Origin: CBINFS01 sp966250015
Lineage (GTDB): Bacteria > Bacteroidota > Rhodothermia > Rhodothermales > DASSAV01
Length of the DNA: 8,444 nt
Direction: 5' to 3'
Assembly: GCA_966250015.1 (NCBI GenBank)
Contig: CBINFS010000077.1
Span: forward strand, 1 to 8,444
Shown here: one piece after another, positions 1 to 6,081 of the stretch
Position numbering within the stretch: position 1 is the first letter of the stretch
Layout of the letters: each line of letters opens with the position of its first letter
Translations under genes and position numbers: made by a program
The notes under the pieces: generated by a model
Databases searched by the model: none
The model's input: the letters and a program-made list of their open reading frames with translations, nothing else
What the model was told of the DNA's origin: nothing

Positions 1-197
1 ACCCCATCCCACACCGCCTGTTCCATCAACACCGGAGATTCATCAACGCTTCATCGATCTCCTTTCTCTGGTCGTCTGAGACCGCAAATCCGGATGCTTT
101 GTATAAATAATGCTTTCACGTCTTTTCCACGGACCCAAAACGCCGTACGTTCATTCCACTAACATTCCAGGTTTTTCACATCGTAGTGACGGGCTGT
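1..197. other. Upstream non-coding leader
   Basis: No gene can be supported here. Short open frames run in from the left edge on the + strand, one closing at TGA 77-79 and another at TAA 108-110. Their codons lack the G/C-rich third positions of the genes downstream and their peptides are not recognisable. On the - strand a good Shine-Dalgarno-like AAAGGAGAT (complement of 57-65) precedes an ATG at 54-52, but that frame stops after three codons. A second - strand ATG at 26-24 stays open to the window edge for only eight codons. CATCAAC occurs twice (24-30 and 41-47). A divergent gene starting at the left edge cannot be excluded. Confidence 0.5.
79..116 (+). promoter_or_regulatory. Possible promoter of the DUF3267 gene
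   Basis: The only strongly AT-rich patch in the leader is TATAAATAAT at 102-111, which resembles a sigma-70 -10 box (TATAAA at 102-107). It lies about 90 bases before the chosen start of the downstream gene. No convincing -35 box is seen 16-18 bases upstream. A perfect 7-bp direct repeat, ATGCTTT, flanks the patch at 94-100 and 110-116. This is a composition-based guess. Promoters of the Bacteroidota/Rhodothermota branch can differ from the E. coli consensus. Confidence 0.3.
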
Positions 198-773
198 ATG
201 GAGGTAGTGGGTAGCAGACGCGAAGTGACGGTCTCCATGGTGCAGGCCAACGCATTCAGTTTGGTAACCGTCCTTCCCCTCGTGGCGCTGTTCTACTATT
301 CGTTCGTGAACCGGTGGGGGTTTGCGCTGCTGGCTCGGGGCGTCGACCTGATTTTCGAAAACGTCTCCCTATCCTTTTTCTGCCTGGTTCTCGGCGTAAT
401 CGTTCACGAGCTGATCCACGGCCTCACCTGGTCGATCCTGGGCGGCCATCCGCACCGGGCCATCCGATACGGTATTCAGTGGCGGACGCTGACTCCCTTT
501 GCCCACTGCACGATGCCGCTTCCGGCGCGTGCGTACCGCGTCGGCGCACTGTTGCCGGGCCTCTTGCTGGGCGTGGCGCCGGCGCTCGCCGGCATCGACA
601 ACGGGAACGGCGCCCTCTTCGTCTTCGGCCTGCTCTTCACCGCAGCCGCCGGCGGCGACTTCCTGGTCGTGTGGCTGCTTCGCGGCGTACACCCGGACAG
701 CCGGCTCGAAGACCACCCCACCCGCGCCGGATGTATCGTCCTCGAACCCAAACCCGCCAAGATCGGACGATAG
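198..773 (+). CDS. DUF3267 family membrane zinc-metallopeptidase-like protein
   Basis: A putative membrane-embedded zinc peptidase of the DUF3267 family, whose function and substrate are unknown. Counting from the ATG at 198 (191 residues), an HELIH zinc-binding/catalytic motif lies at residues 70-74, inside or next to a hydrophobic helix. Other blocks match Bacteroidota members of the family as I recall them: TPFAHC near 99-104, AAAGGDF near 149-155 (D154 is a possible third zinc ligand), and DHP...AGC near 172-179. About four hydrophobic segments are visible, near residues 20-39, 57-75, 115-133 and 139-161. The length is normal for the family. The start is uncertain. GTG 186, ATG 198 and ATG 237 are all in frame and none has a good ribosome site. 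I chose 198 because the segment before residue 14 (REVTVSM) looks like conserved family sequence. The gene is separated from the efflux operon by 438 bases, so it is probably transcribed separately. Family call fairly sure; activity inferred. Confidence 0.8.
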   Translation: MEVVGSRREVTVSMVQANAFSLVTVLPLVALFYYSFVNRWGFALLARGVDLIFENVSLSFFCLVLGVIVHELIHGLTWSILGGHPHRAIRYGIQWRTLTPFAHCTMPLPARAYRVGALLPGLLLGVAPALAGIDNGNGALFVFGLLFTAAAGGDFLVVWLLRGVHPDSRLEDHPTRAGCIVLEPKPAKIGR

Positions 774-835
774 GGTTGATACTCTCTAGAGCCGGGTTTC
801 ATGAGGATTCGTCCGCCCGGTATCCTGATTCGAGA

Positions 836-865
836 TGGGTTCACCCCCACTCCCCTCAGAACCCA
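836..865 (+). terminator. Stem-loop after DUF3267 gene, weak terminator candidate
   Basis: TGGGTTC (836-842) pairs perfectly with GAACCCA (859-865) around a 16-base C-rich loop, 63 bases past the stop codon. A second weaker pair, CCGGG 792-796 with CCCGG 816-820, precedes it. Neither is followed by a T-run, so intrinsic termination is doubtful. It could be a transcript-end structure or chance. Confidence 0.25.
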
Positions 866-977
866 CCCAATCTGGCTCTAAACAGAGTAGCGGCAATCAT
901 TATGGTGCGATTCACATATGACAGAATTGTATCGCACGTCAGCGGCAAAGGAGAGAGCGAATCCAACCCGTTATTCA

Positions 978-1026
978 TTGCTCTTCGCGTTTTCGCGTGA
1001 GTGATAAATCAGTTTAACTGTTACAG
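978..1026 (+). promoter_or_regulatory. Possible operon promoter with overlapping palindromes
   Basis: A weak sigma-70-like pair is visible: TTGCTC at 978-983 and GATAAA at 1003-1008, 19 bases apart. Directly downstream lies a run of three overlapping odd palindromes: CAGTT-T-AACTG at 1010-1020, TAAC-T-GTTA at 1015-1023 and CTGT-T-ACAG at 1018-1026. A palindrome cluster at the expected start of transcription is a reasonable operator candidate. It does not match the paired direct-repeat sites typical of LytTR regulators. If correct, the leader before the TolC-like gene would be about 200 bases. Confidence 0.25.
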
Positions 1027-1063
1027 CCAAAGCACCACCCAAAAAGCCCGTCTGCTTCGAATT

Positions 1064-1084
1064 AAAAAACCCTACCTTAGGGCT
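1064..1084 (-). terminator. Terminator-like hairpin facing the minus strand
   Basis: Read on the - strand, AGCCCTA (complement of 1078-1084) pairs with TAGGGTT (1074-1068) around an AGG loop. It has seven pairs including one G-T, and T residues follow (complement of the A-run at 1064-1069). This is the shape of a short intrinsic terminator. No credible - strand gene lies upstream of it, so it would stop antisense transcription from the TolC-like gene, if it acts at all. Confidence 0.2.
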
Positions 1085-1211
1085 CATCCTCTCACACGTG
1101 CAGTTCGCCTGCAAGCCGGTGCACTTCGATTTCTGTGGCGCAACGGACCACAGAAAAGGTAGTACAGCATACCAGAAAGGTCCTGAACTACCGACTACCA
1201 ACCCGTTCTTT

Positions 1212-2588
1212 ATGTACACGAAATCACATCCGGGGTGGGCGATCGTGCTCGTCGTACTGTTGCTGCTTCCGGGGCGTATGGCGCTGGCGCAGGATGCTCC
1301 AGCGGCCGGCCGGACGATCGACCTCAGGGAAGCGCTACAGATCGCACTGGAGCAAAACCTGAACCTCCGGCAATCCGCCAACGACGTAGCCCTGAGCGAG
1401 GCTGCCGTCGCCCAGCAGCGCGCGGCGTTCCTCCCTAACCTGAACCTCTCCGCCGGCCCGTCGTTGCGCTTCGGGCGAATGTTCGACCAGACGACGGCCC
1501 GGCTCACCGACCAGCGCAGCGAAGGCCTGAGCCTGGGCGCTTCGTCCAACGTCAACCTCTTCAACGGCTTTGCCGACGTCGCCGGGCTCGAGGAATCGAG
1601 GCTGAATCGCGAGGCCTCCCTGAACAGCTTCGAGCGCAATCGTCAAAACGTCCTCTACCAGACCACCTCTCAGTATCTGCAGGTTTTCCTCACGGGGGAG
1701 CTGATCAGGGTGGAGGAAGAAAACCTGGCCGCGCAGCGGCTCCAGCTTGAAAGCATCGAGGCCGCGTATGAAGCCGGAAACCGCCCGATTGCGGACGTCC
1801 TTCAGCAGCGGACGGCGATCGCGCAGGCCGAGCAACGCCTCATCACAACGCAACGCGACTACGAGCTCGCCCGCCTCCAGCTCATGCAAACGCTGCACCT
1901 GACGCCGTTCGGTGAGGTAACCTTCGAAGAGCCGCCCGCCTCGCTATTTGCCGCATCAAACGTCGAGTATGACGAGGAGGACCTCATACGCCGGGCGCTG
2001 AACGAACGCGAGGACGTGGCTGCGCAGCGCCTTCGCATTGAAGCCGCCGGGCAGGGTGTCCGCGTGGCCCGATCCGGCTATCTGCCGTCCATATCGCTTA
2101 ATGCGACGACCGGCACGAACTACAGCAGCCTCAACGAGCAGTTCGGCTTCTCCGACCAGCTCTCCTCGGTCAACCCCAACGGCTCGGTAGGCGTTTCGGT
2201 ATCGATCCCCGTCTTCGACCGTCGGCAGACGAAGGCCGCCATCGAGCGGGCACAGGTCAGTCTCTCCAACGAGCAGCTCGCTCTCGAAATGCTCGAGCAG
2301 GAAGTCGCCTTCTCTGTGCGGCAGTCGCTTCTCGACCACCGTACGGCGCAGGCGCAGCTCGCAGTGGCCGAGCGCCAGCTCGAATCCGCCGAGGAGTCGC
2401 TCCGGGCCGCCGAGGCGCGCTACAGCGTGGGAGCGTCGACCCTGCTCGAAGTGACCGAAGCGCGCAGCAGCTTTGTTGAGGCGGCCACCAGCCGGCTCCA
2501 GGCGCTCTACAACGTCATCGATACCGAGATGGCCATAGCCTTCAATGCCGGGCGCCTCGACGAAGTCCTGACTTCCCGGCTCCAGTAA
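1212..2588 (+). CDS. TolC-family outer membrane efflux protein
   Basis: Outer-membrane channel of a tripartite efflux pump. It would form a trimeric barrel and periplasmic tunnel that lets substrate leave the cell. The 458-residue length is normal for the family. From ATG 1212 there is a clear signal peptide: basic start, hydrophobic core at residues 9-20, and an ALA-Q cleavage site after residue 26. Two repeated outer-membrane-efflux domains follow. The first begins with TIDLREALQIALEQN near residue 35, has AAFLPNLNLSAG near 71 and VNLFNGF near 114. The second begins near 256 (EEDLIRRAL) and has YLPSISLNA near 290, VSIPVFDRRQ near 330 and YSVGASTLLEVTEARSSF near 404. Long Glu/Ala/Gln-rich helices fit the tunnel. 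The frame is open back to GTG 1098, but the signal peptide fixes the start at 1212. No strong ribosome site is seen; AAAGG near 1176 is too far away. First gene of the operon, 42 bases before the adaptor gene. Confidence 0.93.
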   Translation: MYTKSHPGWAIVLVVLLLLPGRMALAQDAPAAGRTIDLREALQIALEQNLNLRQSANDVALSEAAVAQQRAAFLPNLNLSAGPSLRFGRMFDQTTARLTDQRSEGLSLGASSNVNLFNGFADVAGLEESRLNREASLNSFERNRQNVLYQTTSQYLQVFLTGELIRVEEENLAAQRLQLESIEAAYEAGNRPIADVLQQRTAIAQAEQRLITTQRDYELARLQLMQTLHLTPFGEVTFEEPPASLFAASNVEYDEEDLIRRALNEREDVAAQRLRIEAAGQGVRVARSGYLPSISLNATTGTNYSSLNEQFGFSDQLSSVNPNGSVGVSVSIPVFDRRQTKAAIERAQVSLSNEQLALEMLEQEVAFSVRQSLLDHRTAQAQLAVAERQLESAEESLRAAEARYSVGASTLLEVTEARSSFVEAATSRLQALYNVIDTEMAIAFNAGRLDEVLTSRLQ

Positions 2589-2617
2589 CCCAAACCGCCC
2601 AACACGGCCTGATCAAT

Positions 2618-2622
2618 AAAGG
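2618..2622 (+). promoter_or_regulatory. Ribosome binding site of the adaptor gene
   Basis: AAAGG ends eight bases before ATG 2631, a good Shine-Dalgarno position. It supports that start in a window where most genes lack a clear site. Confidence 0.5.
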
Positions 2623-2630
2623 TTCATCCC

Positions 2631-3977
2631 ATGAAACGCTGGAAAAAAATCACCGCGGGTATCGTCGTAATAGTCCTTCTGTTCGTCCTCTGGCGCGTGC
2701 TTGCGCCGGGCGATGACGACGAAGCCCGGTACGTCTTTACCGAGGTGCTTCGCACCGACCTGCACGCCACGGTTTCGAGCACCGGTACACTCTCGGCCGT
2801 CGAAACGGTCGAAATTGGCACGCAGGTGTCGGGACAGGTCAAGGCGGTTCTGGTCGATTACAACGACCGTGTCGTTGCGGGCCAGCAGCTCGCCCTGATC
2901 GACACCGAGGCGCTCGATGCGGCGCTCGAAGATGCCCGGGCGCGCGTCGTCCAGGCTGAAGCCCAGAAGGCACAGGCCGAAGCGCAAGTCATCGAAGCGC
3001 GTGCTCAGCTAGCCGATGCCCAGGCTACGCTCGCCCGTAATCAGCCCCTTGCCGACCAGGGATATCTCTCACAGAGCGAGATCCAGCCGCTACAGACGGC
3101 CGTCCAGACCGCTGAGGCTACGCTCAACCGGACGCTTGCATCCCTCAAAAGCGCCGAAGCACAGGTCGCCCAGGCCGAGGCGCAGGTGGCGCAGCGTCTA
3201 AAGGACCGCAGGAACGCCGAGATCCGCGCCCCTATCGACGGCATCATCGTCGAGCGCAGCGTCGATGCCGGGCAGACCGTCGCGGCCTCATTCAACACCC
3301 CCACCCTTTTTCTCCTTGCGAGAAATCTCGAACAGATGCAGATCCTCGCCGCGGTGGACGAAAGCGACATCGGGCAGATCAGTAAAGGTCAGGCCGTCAC
3401 GTTTACCGTACCCGCGTATCCCGACGAACGATACGACGGGGTCGTCCGCGAGGTGCGGTTGCAGTCCGAGCTCGTTCAAAACGTCGTCACGTACACGGTC
3501 GTCATCGACGCCGCAAATCCAGATGGGAAGCTCCTGCCGGGCATGACGGCGACGGTCGATTTCGTCACCGGATCGGTAAACGATGCACTTGCCGTCTCGA
3601 CGGCCGCACTTCAGCTCCAGCCGACTCCCGAGATGCAGGCAGTGCTCGCACAAAACAGCGCACCGGGCGCCGGTGGGAATCCCGGGCCACCCCGTGGTGA
3701 GTTCAGGACGGCTTCTCAGCAGGATAGCCTGCGGGGTCCCATGCCGCAAAACGCACGGATGGCGATGCTCTGGTACCTCGACGAGGATCAGGAGCTCCAC
3801 GCCGTACCCGTTCAGACCGGCCTGAGCACCGGAGCGCTCACCGAGATCCGGCCGGTAGGTCCGGCCGCCGACGTCGTCAAGCCGGGCTTCCGCGTCATCG
3901 AGCAGGTCATTACCAATAGCCAACCAGCCTTCCAGGGCGGTCCACGTGGCCCGATGGGCGGCCCGCCCCCGCGATGA
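2631..3977 (+). CDS. MacA-like periplasmic adaptor (membrane fusion protein)
   Basis: Periplasmic adaptor that joins the inner-membrane ABC transporter to the TolC-like channel. An N-terminal membrane anchor (residues 8-24) follows a basic start. The first half of a biotinyl-lipoyl-like domain lies near 58-92 (VEIGTQVSGQVKAV, then VVAGQQLALID). An alpha-helical coiled-coil hairpin spans about 93-193, with Ala/Gln/Glu heptads such as AQAEAQV, and would contact the TolC tip. The second lipoyl half is near 196-228 (EIRAPIDGIIVERSVDAGQTV). A beta-barrel domain is near 235-312 and includes VVTYTVVIDAANPDGKLLPGM, a MacA/YknX-type hallmark. At 448 residues it is longer than E. coli MacA (about 370). 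The extra length is a Gln/Pro/Gly-rich insertion at about 329-375, between VSTAALQ and MLWYLDEDQEL, and a Gly/Pro-rich tail at 435-448. It lies between the channel and ATPase genes. Substrate is unknown. Confidence 0.92.
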   Translation: MKRWKKITAGIVVIVLLFVLWRVLAPGDDDEARYVFTEVLRTDLHATVSSTGTLSAVETVEIGTQVSGQVKAVLVDYNDRVVAGQQLALIDTEALDAALEDARARVVQAEAQKAQAEAQVIEARAQLADAQATLARNQPLADQGYLSQSEIQPLQTAVQTAEATLNRTLASLKSAEAQVAQAEAQVAQRLKDRRNAEIRAPIDGIIVERSVDAGQTVAASFNTPTLFLLARNLEQMQILAAVDESDIGQISKGQAVTFTVPAYPDERYDGVVREVRLQSELVQNVVTYTVVIDAANPDGKLLPGMTATVDFVTGSVNDALAVSTAALQLQPTPEMQAVLAQNSAPGAGGNPGPPRGEFRTASQQDSLRGPMPQNARMAMLWYLDEDQELHAVPVQTGLSTGALTEIRPVGPAADVVKPGFRVIEQVITNSQPAFQGGPRGPMGGPPPR

Positions 3978-4016
3978 TCCGGCCGTTAACCGCACGAACA
4001 TTCAGACGGTGAAGCA

Positions 4017-4811
4017 ATGAGTTCTACATCTGATTCCAACCTGGTCATCCGCACGGAGCGTATCGAACGTGTCTACCCGGGCGCCGAGCTCGTCCACGCC
4101 CTTCGTGGCATCGACCTCCGCGTCGAGCGCGGAGAGTTCGTCGCCATCATGGGCGCGTCCGGCTCGGGAAAGTCGACGCTGATGAACATCCTGGGGTGTC
4201 TCGACACCCCCACCAGCGGCGATTACTGGCTCGACGGGGTGGCGGTCAGCGGCCTCGGCCGCGACGAGCTCGCCGACGTGCGCAGCCGGAAGCTGGGGTT
4301 CGTCTTCCAGGGTTTCAACCTGCTCTCGCGCACCACGGCACTCGACAACGTCATGCTGCCGCTCCTCTACGACAGGACTGGTCGATTCACCGATCCAGAA
4401 AAACGGGCCCGGCAGATGCTCGAGCGCGTGGGCCTCGGCGACCGGATGGACCACGTCCCGAGCAAGCTCTCCGGAGGCCAGCAGCAACGCGTCGCCATTG
4501 CACGTGCCCTCGTGAACGACCCGGCTCTCATCCTTGCGGACGAGCCGACCGGCAACCTCGACACGCGGACGTCCGTCGAAGTCATGCAGCTTTTCCAGGA
4601 GCTGAACGCCGAGGGAGTCACGATCCTGCTCGTCACGCACGAGCCGGACATCGCCCGCTACTGTTCACGCGCCGTCGAGCTACGCGACGGGCTCATCATC
4701 CACGACGCCCCCGTCGCCAACCGCCGAAATGCCGCCGAAGACATGGCTCGGGGTGTGGGAGCAATCGGATACGGCTCAAACACGTTTACGGAGGTAACGT
4801 CCAATGCGTGA
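4017..4811 (+). CDS. MacB/LolD-type ABC transporter ATP-binding protein
   Basis: Cytoplasmic ATPase that powers the permease encoded next to it. All ABC motifs are intact: Walker A GASGSGKST at residues 46-54, Q-loop Q98 (FVFQGFNLL), signature LSGGQQQR at 151-158, Walker B LILADE at 171-176 followed by PTGNLD, and switch H208 (LVTHEP). It has the VYPGAELVHALRGIDL start and the LLSRTTALDNVMLPL segment typical of the MacB/LolD/FtsE group. The main domain ends near residue 230. About 33 further residues (232-264) have no motif I recognise and overlap the control region of the next gene. In E. coli MacB this domain is fused to the permease; here they are separate, as in YknY/YknZ. The ribosome site is weak (GGTGA at 4008-4012). 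The gene starts 39 bases after the adaptor gene and its end overlaps the permease start by eight bases. Confidence 0.94.
   Translation: MSSTSDSNLVIRTERIERVYPGAELVHALRGIDLRVERGEFVAIMGASGSGKSTLMNILGCLDTPTSGDYWLDGVAVSGLGRDELADVRSRKLGFVFQGFNLLSRTTALDNVMLPLLYDRTGRFTDPEKRARQMLERVGLGDRMDHVPSKLSGGQQQRVAIARALVNDPALILADEPTGNLDTRTSVEVMQLFQELNAEGVTILLVTHEPDIARYCSRAVELRDGLIIHDAPVANRRNAAEDMARGVGAIGYGSNTFTEVTSNA
4790..4806 (+). promoter_or_regulatory. Strong ribosome site inside the ATPase gene, coupled start
   Basis: GGAGGTAA at 4790-4797 is the best Shine-Dalgarno site in the window. It lies nine bases before ATG 4804 of the permease and within the last codons of the ATPase gene, which stops at TGA 4809-4811. 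The 8-base overlap suggests translational coupling, which would match ATPase and permease amounts. It also rules out the later in-frame ATG at 4840 as the preferred start. Confidence 0.7.
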
Positions 4812-6045
4812 ATTACTGCGTCTCAGCTTCAAGAAGTGGATGAACCTGTTCAAGGCATCCACTACGAGCCTCCTCAAAAACCGCATGAGGAGCCTTCTGA
4901 CGGCCCTCGGCATCATCATCGGTGTGGGCGCCGTCATCGTGATGGTGTCGATCGGGCAGGGCGTCCGGGCAAACATCCAGAACGACATCTCGCGGATGGG
5001 GGCCAACCTGCTCACCGTCATGCCCGTTCGCGTGCGCCAGGCCGGCGTCGCCCAGCAGGCCGTTCGTAACACGCTGCTTCCGGAGGATGTCGAGGCCCTG
5101 CGCGAGCAGGTGCCCGAGCTCAAGCTCGTCTCGGCCGTCACCCAGACGCGGCAGCAGGTCGTCAACCGCAACGGCAACTGGAACACATCGATCTACGGCG
5201 CTGACCCGTCGTACTTCGAGATCCGCGACTGGGAGCTCACCGCGGGTCGAACGTTCACCGAAAGCGAAGTTCGCGGCAGAGCGAAGGTTGCCGTGATCGG
5301 GCAGACGGTCGTCAAGCAGCTCTTTCCTGGAGGGCAGAACCCAATCGGCCAGCAGATCCGCATCGGCAACGTGCCCTTCACCGTGCTCGGAGTCCTCGAA
5401 GAAAAAGGCAGCGGCTTCGGCGGCGATCAGGACGACGTGGTCATCGCCCCCTGGTCCACCGTGCTCTATCGGCTCAGCGGCGACCGGTACCTACAGCAGA
5501 TCAGCACCAATGCCGCAAACGAGGCTGACATGCCCGTCGCAGAGGCGCGCATACGCTCGGTCCTGCGTATCCGGCACGGCCTGCAACCCGGCCAGCCCGA
5601 CGACTTCGAGATCATGAACCAGGCCGACCTCCTCGAAACCGTCTCGAACGTCACGCGGACGCTCACACTGTTCCTGGGGACCATCGCGAGCATCTCGCTG
5701 CTCGTCGGCGGCATCGGCATCATGAACATCATGCTCGTCAGCGTCACCGAGCGGACGCGTGAGATCGGCATCCGCATGGCCGTGGGCGCGCGGGGCTCGG
5801 ACGTTCTCGAGCAGTTCCTCGTCGAGGCCGTCCTGCTGAGCCTCGCCGGTGGCGCCATCGGGGTCGCCGTTGGTGTCGGACTTTCGGCCCTCGTGACGAA
5901 CGCGATGAACATGCCGTTCGTCCTTAACCCGATCATCCTGCTGGTCGCGGCGGGTTTCTCCGGCGCCGTGGGTATCTTCTTCGGGTACTACCCTGCCCGG
6001 AAAGCCGCCGCTCTCGATCCAATCCAGGCGCTCCGGTACGAATGA
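4804..6045 (+). CDS. MacB/FtsX-type ABC transporter permease
   Basis: Inner-membrane permease of the efflux pump, acting as a dimer with the ATPase. In MacB-type pumps it works by mechanotransmission, driving substrate from the periplasm through adaptor and channel. The layout is classic: TM1 at about residues 31-50 (RSLLTALGIIIGVGAVIVMVS), a large periplasmic MacB core domain at about 52-282, then the FtsX domain with three TM segments near 284-310, 338-365 and 377-397. The conserved FtsX motif GGIGIMNIMLVSVTERTREIGIRMAVGAR covers 302-330. The end PARKAAALDPIQALRYE is typical of MacB. The 413 residues are the normal length for a stand-alone permease. It begins eight bases before the ATPase gene ends and lies 36 bases before the kinase gene. 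The family could also include lipoprotein-release or peptide exporters, so the substrate stays open. Confidence 0.94.
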   Translation: MRELLRLSFKKWMNLFKASTTSLLKNRMRSLLTALGIIIGVGAVIVMVSIGQGVRANIQNDISRMGANLLTVMPVRVRQAGVAQQAVRNTLLPEDVEALREQVPELKLVSAVTQTRQQVVNRNGNWNTSIYGADPSYFEIRDWELTAGRTFTESEVRGRAKVAVIGQTVVKQLFPGGQNPIGQQIRIGNVPFTVLGVLEEKGSGFGGDQDDVVIAPWSTVLYRLSGDRYLQQISTNAANEADMPVAEARIRSVLRIRHGLQPGQPDDFEIMNQADLLETVSNVTRTLTLFLGTIASISLLVGGIGIMNIMLVSVTERTREIGIRMAVGARGSDVLEQFLVEAVLLSLAGGAIGVAVGVGLSALVTNAMNMPFVLNPIILLVAAGFSGAVGIFFGYYPARKAAALDPIQALRYE

Positions 6046-6081
6046 CCGAATGAGCTGAGTTCAACCGAATTATTTTGCCCC

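Larger units (their letters stand above)
774..1211. other. 438-bp intergenic region before the efflux operon
   Basis: Base composition falls from GC-rich to mixed here and no frame looks coding. A 33-codon ATG frame at 902-1000 has no ribosome site and no recognisable product. The reading frame of the TolC-like gene extends upstream to GTG 1098, but that stretch does not look like protein. The region holds a 7-bp stem-loop soon after the DUF3267 gene (836-865), CGCG-TTTT-CGCG at 986-997, overlapping small palindromes at 1010-1026, and a terminator-like hairpin facing the - strand at 1064-1084. It most likely carries the promoter and control region of the operon that starts at 1212. Confidence 0.6.

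Noticed and set aside
1..65. Possible divergent - strand gene at the left edge
   Set aside because: The good ribosome site serves an ATG that stops after three codons; the next open ATG is about 30 bases away and only eight codons are visible.
2..79. Possible tail of an upstream gene ending at TGA 77-79
   Set aside because: About 25 codons with no G/C preference at third positions and no recognisable motif.
986..997. CGCG-TTTT-CGCG palindrome as a terminator or operator
   Set aside because: The stem is only four bases and has no context beyond lying in the spacer of a weak promoter guess.
902..1000. 33-codon + strand frame with ATG 902
   Set aside because: No ribosome site, unrecognisable peptide, and mixed codon use unlike the genes around it.
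1098..1211. Upstream in-frame extension of the TolC-like gene from GTG 1098
   Set aside because: It would bury a clear signal peptide starting at ATG 1212, and the extra 38 residues look like translated non-coding DNA.
971..1639. Long - strand open frame across the start of the TolC-like gene
   Set aside because: It is antisense to a well-supported gene, has no family motifs, and is expected by chance in GC-rich coding DNA.
3288..4640. Two long - strand open frames opposite the adaptor and ATPase genes
   Set aside because: They mirror the codon structure of strongly supported + strand genes and show no domain of their own.
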